From: JBHIDJ01 sp046760105
Lineage (GTDB): Bacteria; Pseudomonadota; Gammaproteobacteria; Acidiferrobacterales; SPGG2
Direction: 5' to 3'
Assembly (NCBI GenBank): GCA_046760105.1
Contig: JBHIDJ010000008.1
Location: 1 to 64,000, forward strand
Length of the DNA: 64,000 nucleotides
This document shows, one piece after another, positions 60,369-64,000 of the stretch (the first letter of the stretch is position 1; every line of letters starts with the position of its first letter). The position numbers and the translations under genes were made by a program. Under the pieces are notes generated by a model that saw nothing but the letters and a program-made list of their open reading frames with translations, was not told where the DNA came from and ran no database searches.

Positions 60369-61223
60369 ATGATACGAAGTTTACCGATTCCGGTTCCGGT
60401 AAATGCGGACACGGGATTGGCGACCTATATTCAGGCGGTCAACGCCCAACCTATCCTGAGCGCCGACGAAGAGCGAGATTTGGCTTTGCGGTATCTCCGT
60501 GAAGGTGATCTCGAGGCGGCGCGACAGCTGGTGCTTTCGCACCTGCGCTACGTCGTGCGCATCGCGCGTGGGTTCACCGGATACGGGCTGCCCCAGGGCG
60601 ACCTGATTCAAGAGGGCAATATCGGGCTCATGAAGGCCGTTAAGCATTTCGATCCCAAACGCGGTGTACGCCTCGTCTCGTTTGCCGTTCATTGGATCCG
60701 CGCGCAGATTTACGACTACATCCTGCGCAATTGGCGCATGGTCAAGGTGGCGACCACCAAAGCGCAACGCAAACTATTCTTCAATCTGCGCAAGAATCGG
60801 GCGCGGCTCGAGTGGATGAAACCCGATGAGATAGACGCGCTCGCCGAAAATCTCGACGTTCCGGTTGAAACCGTGCAGGAAATGGAGTCGCGCATGACCG
60901 GTGCCGATGTCCCGTTCGACGCAGACACCGACAGCGACGACGATGAGCTGCGAGTGGCGCCCGCCGGCTATCTACAAGACATGCGCTATAACCCGGAAGC
61001 GCTGGCGACCGAGGCCGATGAAGAGACGACGCGTCATGAGAATCTCGATCAGGCGTTGACGTCCCTGGACGAGCGCAGCCGCGATATCGTCAAACGCCGC
61101 TGGTTGGACGAAGACAAACCAACTCTGCACGAACTCGCCAAAGAATATGGTGTCTCGGCCGAGCGCATCCGCCAGATCGAGAAGAAAGCGCTCGGCATCA
61201 TGAAAAACAGACTTGTCGCCTGA
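60369..61223 (+). CDS. rpoH: RNA polymerase sigma-32 factor
   Basis: 284 residues from ATG at 60369, with GGGAGGAGG upstream. Region 2: GLPQGDLIQEGNIGLMKAVKHFDP. RpoH box: QRKLFFNLRKNR. Region 4: RWLDEDKPTLHELAKEYGVSAERIRQIEKKAL. Master heat-shock sigma factor, likely repressed via the CIRCE operator. It is followed by a strong terminator. Confidence 0.97.
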   Translation: MIRSLPIPVPVNADTGLATYIQAVNAQPILSADEERDLALRYLREGDLEAARQLVLSHLRYVVRIARGFTGYGLPQGDLIQEGNIGLMKAVKHFDPKRGVRLVSFAVHWIRAQIYDYILRNWRMVKVATTKAQRKLFFNLRKNRARLEWMKPDEIDALAENLDVPVETVQEMESRMTGADVPFDADTDSDDDELRVAPAGYLQDMRYNPEALATEADEETTRHENLDQALTSLDERSRDIVKRRWLDEDKPTLHELAKEYGVSAERIRQIEKKALGIMKNRLVA

Positions 61224-61242
61224 GACTAATTGACCCCAATTA

Positions 61243-61270
61243 AAAAGGCTCCCATCCGGGAGCCTTTTCT
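61243..61270 (+). terminator. Intrinsic terminator after rpoH
   Basis: AAAAGGCTCCC (61243-61253), loop ATCC, GGGAGCCTTTT (61258-61268). An 11-bp stem and T-rich end. It ends the ftsY-ftsE-ftsX-rpoH block. Confidence 0.9.
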
Positions 61271-61310
61271 GCTTTCAAGGGATCTCTTCTAAGGCGTCAC
61301 GCCCCGTGCA

Positions 61311-61988
61311 TCACTTCTCAATGATTTCCCATCCCTTTTTCTCTGCGATTCGTCGCAGACGGTGATCTGGATGAACAACAACAGGTTTGTCTACCTGTTG
61401 CAGCAGCGGGAAGTCGTAAATGGCATCCGCATAGGCAATGCACTGCGATAGATCGTAGCCAAGTTCTGTGCAAACGTGCCTTGCACACTTTGGCTTCTCC
61501 TTGTAGAACGGATGGACAGCAGGCGGGCGGGCGGTAAACACACCATTCTCCCGAGCACACACAGTGGCGGCGAATCCTTGTACACCTAACCAACTGACAA
61601 GCGGTCGGATGATAAAATCAGGTGCGCCAGTCAACAATGCTACCGGGTCGCCCGCTTTCTTGTGTTGCTGCACGCGATCGACCACCGACCGTCTCAGACG
61701 CTCGAGAACGATCTCGCGCACAAAAGCGTCCGCCAAGCCTTCTACGTCCTTTATCTTTAAGCCCGCCAAGTAGGCCTTGTTCTTGTTCGCTGTGTACAAG
61801 CCATAGCGGAACACCCAGCGAGGAAAAAATGCAAGTCCCGCCGCCACCTGGCGAGGACCGAGCATATGCCGTTTCCATAGGTACGACACAAATAGCCGTT
61901 CGGTGCTGGGCCCCTCGATGAGGGTGCCGTCAACATCAATCAGAACGCACGCCACCCATTTGGACCCGTGTTTTGCAACATCATCCAC
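61311..61988 (-). CDS. HAD superfamily phosphatase (HAD-IB, PSPase-like)
   Basis: 225 residues. Motif I DVDGTLIEG, motif II LLTGAPDF, motif IV AYADAIYDFPLL. The cap is of the IB type seen in phosphoserine phosphatase-like enzymes. Substrate unknown. Converges with rpoH. Confidence 0.87.
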   Translation of the reverse strand: MDDVAKHGSKWVACVLIDVDGTLIEGPSTERLFVSYLWKRHMLGPRQVAAGLAFFPRWVFRYGLYTANKNKAYLAGLKIKDVEGLADAFVREIVLERLRRSVVDRVQQHKKAGDPVALLTGAPDFIIRPLVSWLGVQGFAATVCARENGVFTARPPAVHPFYKEKPKCARHVCTELGYDLSQCIAYADAIYDFPLLQQVDKPVVVHPDHRLRRIAEKKGWEIIEK

Positions 61989-62043
61989 GCCGTGCTAATG
62001 GCACCAGATCGACTCGTCCCTCGTGCGAGCTACCAATACCGGT

Positions 62044-62865
62044 TTACAAACCCGCCGCGTTCGCCAGAAAGCGGTTCAACCCGTCTTCGTAGCGTTTGCC
62101 CGTAACGACAAAACCATCATTGTGAGTGCCCTGGATTACGAGAAACTCTTTCGGCGGGCGTGCAGCCTCAAACAATCTGCGTCCGTGCGAAAAAGGAATA
62201 ATGTCATCCTCCTGGCTATGTACGACGAGAATCGGACAGTTCAATCCCGCCACATAGTCTATGGTTGCGTAATTAAACCTTGTGAGCCACTGTACCGGCA
62301 TGAAGGGATAAAACTTCGCAGCCAGGTCCGGCACACCCGTAAACGCCGACTCGATGATTACGGCACGCGGTGTGTGCTTTTGCGCTAGCCAAGTAGCGAC
62401 AGCAGCACCGAGCGAACGGCCGAAGAAGACAATGCGTGACGGATCCAGCTTGCGCGTCTGCACGAGGTAACGCCAGGCGGCCTCGGCATCGTGGTACGTT
62501 CCCACTTCAGTTGGCTTGCCTTCGCTTTCCCCGTAACCGCGATAATCAAATATGAACGTGCTCAAGCCGAGCTTTTGGAAAAGCTGTAGGGATATCATGC
62601 GGTGAGAGATATTGCCGGCGTTGCCATGAAAGAACAGGACAACGCCCCGCTGCTTTGCCACCGGCAGATACCAGCCGGACAGGGCGAGCCCGTCCCGCGT
62701 GGTAAACGATACCGGCTCATAGGTGAGCCCATAGTCCTTGGGCGTAGCGACAAGCTTCCGTTGCGGATAATAAATAAGACTACCCTGGAAGGTGTAAAGC
62801 AGCCCCGCGAAAAGAACGTAAGCCGCCACCAATGTCAGAACAATTAATGTGATGCCGTTCCACAT
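62044..62865 (-). CDS. Alpha/beta hydrolase with N-terminal membrane helix
   Basis: About 273 residues from ATG at 62865 (an in-frame start at 62976 is possible). One membrane helix (TLIVLTLVAAYVLFAGLLYTF), then the hydrolase fold: VLFFHGNAGNISHRM, nucleophile FFGRSLGAAVA (GxSxG), Asp in HSQEDDIIPF, His in GTHNDGFV. Similar to YfhR/BEM46-type proteins. Substrate unknown. Confidence 0.87.
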   Translation of the reverse strand: MWNGITLIVLTLVAAYVLFAGLLYTFQGSLIYYPQRKLVATPKDYGLTYEPVSFTTRDGLALSGWYLPVAKQRGVVLFFHGNAGNISHRMISLQLFQKLGLSTFIFDYRGYGESEGKPTEVGTYHDAEAAWRYLVQTRKLDPSRIVFFGRSLGAAVATWLAQKHTPRAVIIESAFTGVPDLAAKFYPFMPVQWLTRFNYATIDYVAGLNCPILVVHSQEDDIIPFSHGRRLFEAARPPKEFLVIQGTHNDGFVVTGKRYEDGLNRFLANAAGL

Positions 62866-63070
62866 ATGGCCGTGTTTCCGCCTTGGCCAGTAAGAACTCG
62901 CATACCCCAGTTCGCGCACTCCCAGCGACCCAGGGCGCATACGCAATATCTTCTCGATCGTGGGGGCTCGCATCAAGCCCCCGGCGCAAGACGCAGGCTT
63001 CTATTGTCGCAAAATGCCAGTATAGTTACCTAACGCGAGGTACTTGTAACCACAGATGAGCGGGGTCTCA

Positions 63071-64000
63071 ATGGAGCGCTTCAAGGCTGGGCATGCCTGC
63101 GGGGCTGATTGGTATCAGGCGGCTGAAGCCTGTCTTGAGCAAGTAGGGCACATTCCGGCACGTGCCAATCTCGGGTTTCTGTACGTTACCGACACCTTGG
63201 TATCTCAGCTGCGCGAGATCCTCGCATACTTTAAGGACGTTACGGGCATCGAGCAGTGGGTCGGCACCGTGGGTATGGGCGTTTGCGGCAACGGGCGAGA
63301 GTATTTCGATCAACCGGCGGTCACGGCTATGGTGGCGACGTTTCCGGACGACTCGTTCCGCGTGTTCTCTACTATCAAATCGAGCGTGGACGATTTCGTA
63401 CACAACAATCAGAGCTGGTACGTAAAGGTCAATTCACGCTTCGGCATCGTGCACGCGGATCCGCGCAACACAAAGATACCGGCATTCATCGCTCAGCTTG
63501 CCGATGAGATCATGGGCGGCTTTCTCGTCGGCGGCTTGACCTCATCACGCGGCGCTTACTCGCAGATCGCAAAAGAGGTCACCGAGGGCGGTATTTCCGG
63601 CGTATTGCTCGCCGGTGACATCGCGGTCACAACCGCGCTAACCCAGAGTTGCGCGCCCATCGGGGGTAAGCACGAGATTACCGAATGTCAGAGCAACGTC
63701 GCCATCACCATCGACGAGCGGCCGGCATTCGATGTATTCCACGAAGATGTCGGTGACTTAATTGCCCGCGACCCGCACGGGTCAGTCGGTTACGTCTTCG
63801 CGGCGCTCCCGATAAAAGGGTCGGACACGGGCGACTATCTGGTCAGACATCTAGTCGGCTTCGATCCCGAAAAGAAGTTGTTAGCCGTGGGAGAGAAGCT
63901 CGAGCCCGGCGATTCAATCATGTTCTGCCGGCGGGACACCGACAGCGCCTACAAAGATCTGCTGCGGATGCTGCGGGATATCGAAGGCCGTGCCAATGGA
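63071..64000 (+). CDS. FIST signal transduction protein (cut by window end)
   Basis: 310 codons from ATG at 63071 to the window end with no stop. N-terminal FIST domain: ANLGFLYVTDTLVSQL, IEQWVGTVGMGVCGNGREYFDQPAV, GGFLVGGLTSSRGAYSQIA and GGISGVLLAGDIAVTTAL. The C-terminal FIST domain begins about residue 205. FIST domains bind small ligands, perhaps amino acids, in the cytoplasm. The last ~80 residues lie outside the window. Confidence 0.88.
   Translation, partial: MERFKAGHACGADWYQAAEACLEQVGHIPARANLGFLYVTDTLVSQLREILAYFKDVTGIEQWVGTVGMGVCGNGREYFDQPAVTAMVATFPDDSFRVFSTIKSSVDDFVHNNQSWYVKVNSRFGIVHADPRNTKIPAFIAQLADEIMGGFLVGGLTSSRGAYSQIAKEVTEGGISGVLLAGDIAVTTALTQSCAPIGGKHEITECQSNVAITIDERPAFDVFHEDVGDLIARDPHGSVGYVFAALPIKGSDTGDYLVRHLVGFDPEKKLLAVGEKLEPGDSIMFCRRDTDSAYKDLLRMLRDIEGRANG

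Overview
The window reads as chromosomal DNA from a moderately GC-rich Gammaproteobacterium. The gene blocks point there: argH / algZ-algR / hemC-hemD-hemX-hemY, rsmD / ftsY-ftsE-ftsX-rpoH, lptM-lysA-dapF-DUF484-xerC, prkA-yeaH-spoVR, plus rsmJ and mutM. A sigma factor / DUF3619 / DUF3106 cluster and HrcA-type (CIRCE) control of rpoH suggest a deep-branching environmental lineage rather than an enteric one; this placement is inference. I see no IS element, prophage, CRISPR array, rRNA or tRNA gene.

Layout. 1-60: the last codons of a probable outer-membrane beta-barrel. 0.2-4.9 kb (minus): the spoVR, yeaH and prkA starvation/stress module. 4.9-7 kb: gene-poor DNA with a small acidic protein and two TM2 membrane proteins. 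7-9.4 kb (minus): a formyltetrahydrofolate cyclo-ligase-like protein and the rRNA methyltransferases RsmE and RsmJ. 9.8-14.8 kb: a DUF4156 protein, an MFS-acyltransferase fusion, and a cupin plus two zinc dehydrogenases. 15-20 kb: a lone GspE/PilB-type ATPase, a thioesterase, a wrecked CYTH gene, a cyclopropane fatty acid synthase-like enzyme and a TetR regulator. 20-29.7 kb (minus): lpxC, xerC, DUF484, dapF, a methyltransferase, lysA, lptM, a saccharopine dehydrogenase-like protein and lon. 30-33.5 kb (plus): two small proteins, a secreted 11-residue-repeat protein, and an ECF sigma factor with three downstream genes. 33.5-43 kb: a MazG-like protein and argH, divergent from two tandem LytS-type kinases, algR and hemCDXY. 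43-49.3 kb: a ferredoxin-type reductase, a GldG/DUF4340-type ABC exporter and mutM. 49.5-64 kb: a dynamin-like GTPase, gamma-glutamyltransferase, ferredoxin, coaD, rsmD, two M16 peptidases, ftsY, ftsE, ftsX, rpoH, a HAD phosphatase, an alpha/beta hydrolase and a FIST sensor cut by the window end.

Heat-shock logic can be read directly. lon has a near-consensus sigma-32 promoter, and rpoH, the gene for sigma-32, carries a CIRCE operator, so an HrcA repressor would sit above the RpoH regulon.

The most unusual feature is a family of six non-coding elements of about 100-160 nt (65-212, 24324-24447, 27116-27217, 48352-48510, 53247-53352, 58523-58656). Each has a left arm of 7-nt-phased units (GTAGCAA or GATACAA type) and a right arm of the reverse-complement units (TTGCTAC or TTGTATC type). 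They start in or against stop codons, and in most cases fill the gap between two genes read in the same direction. One has supplied the C-terminal tail of Lon.
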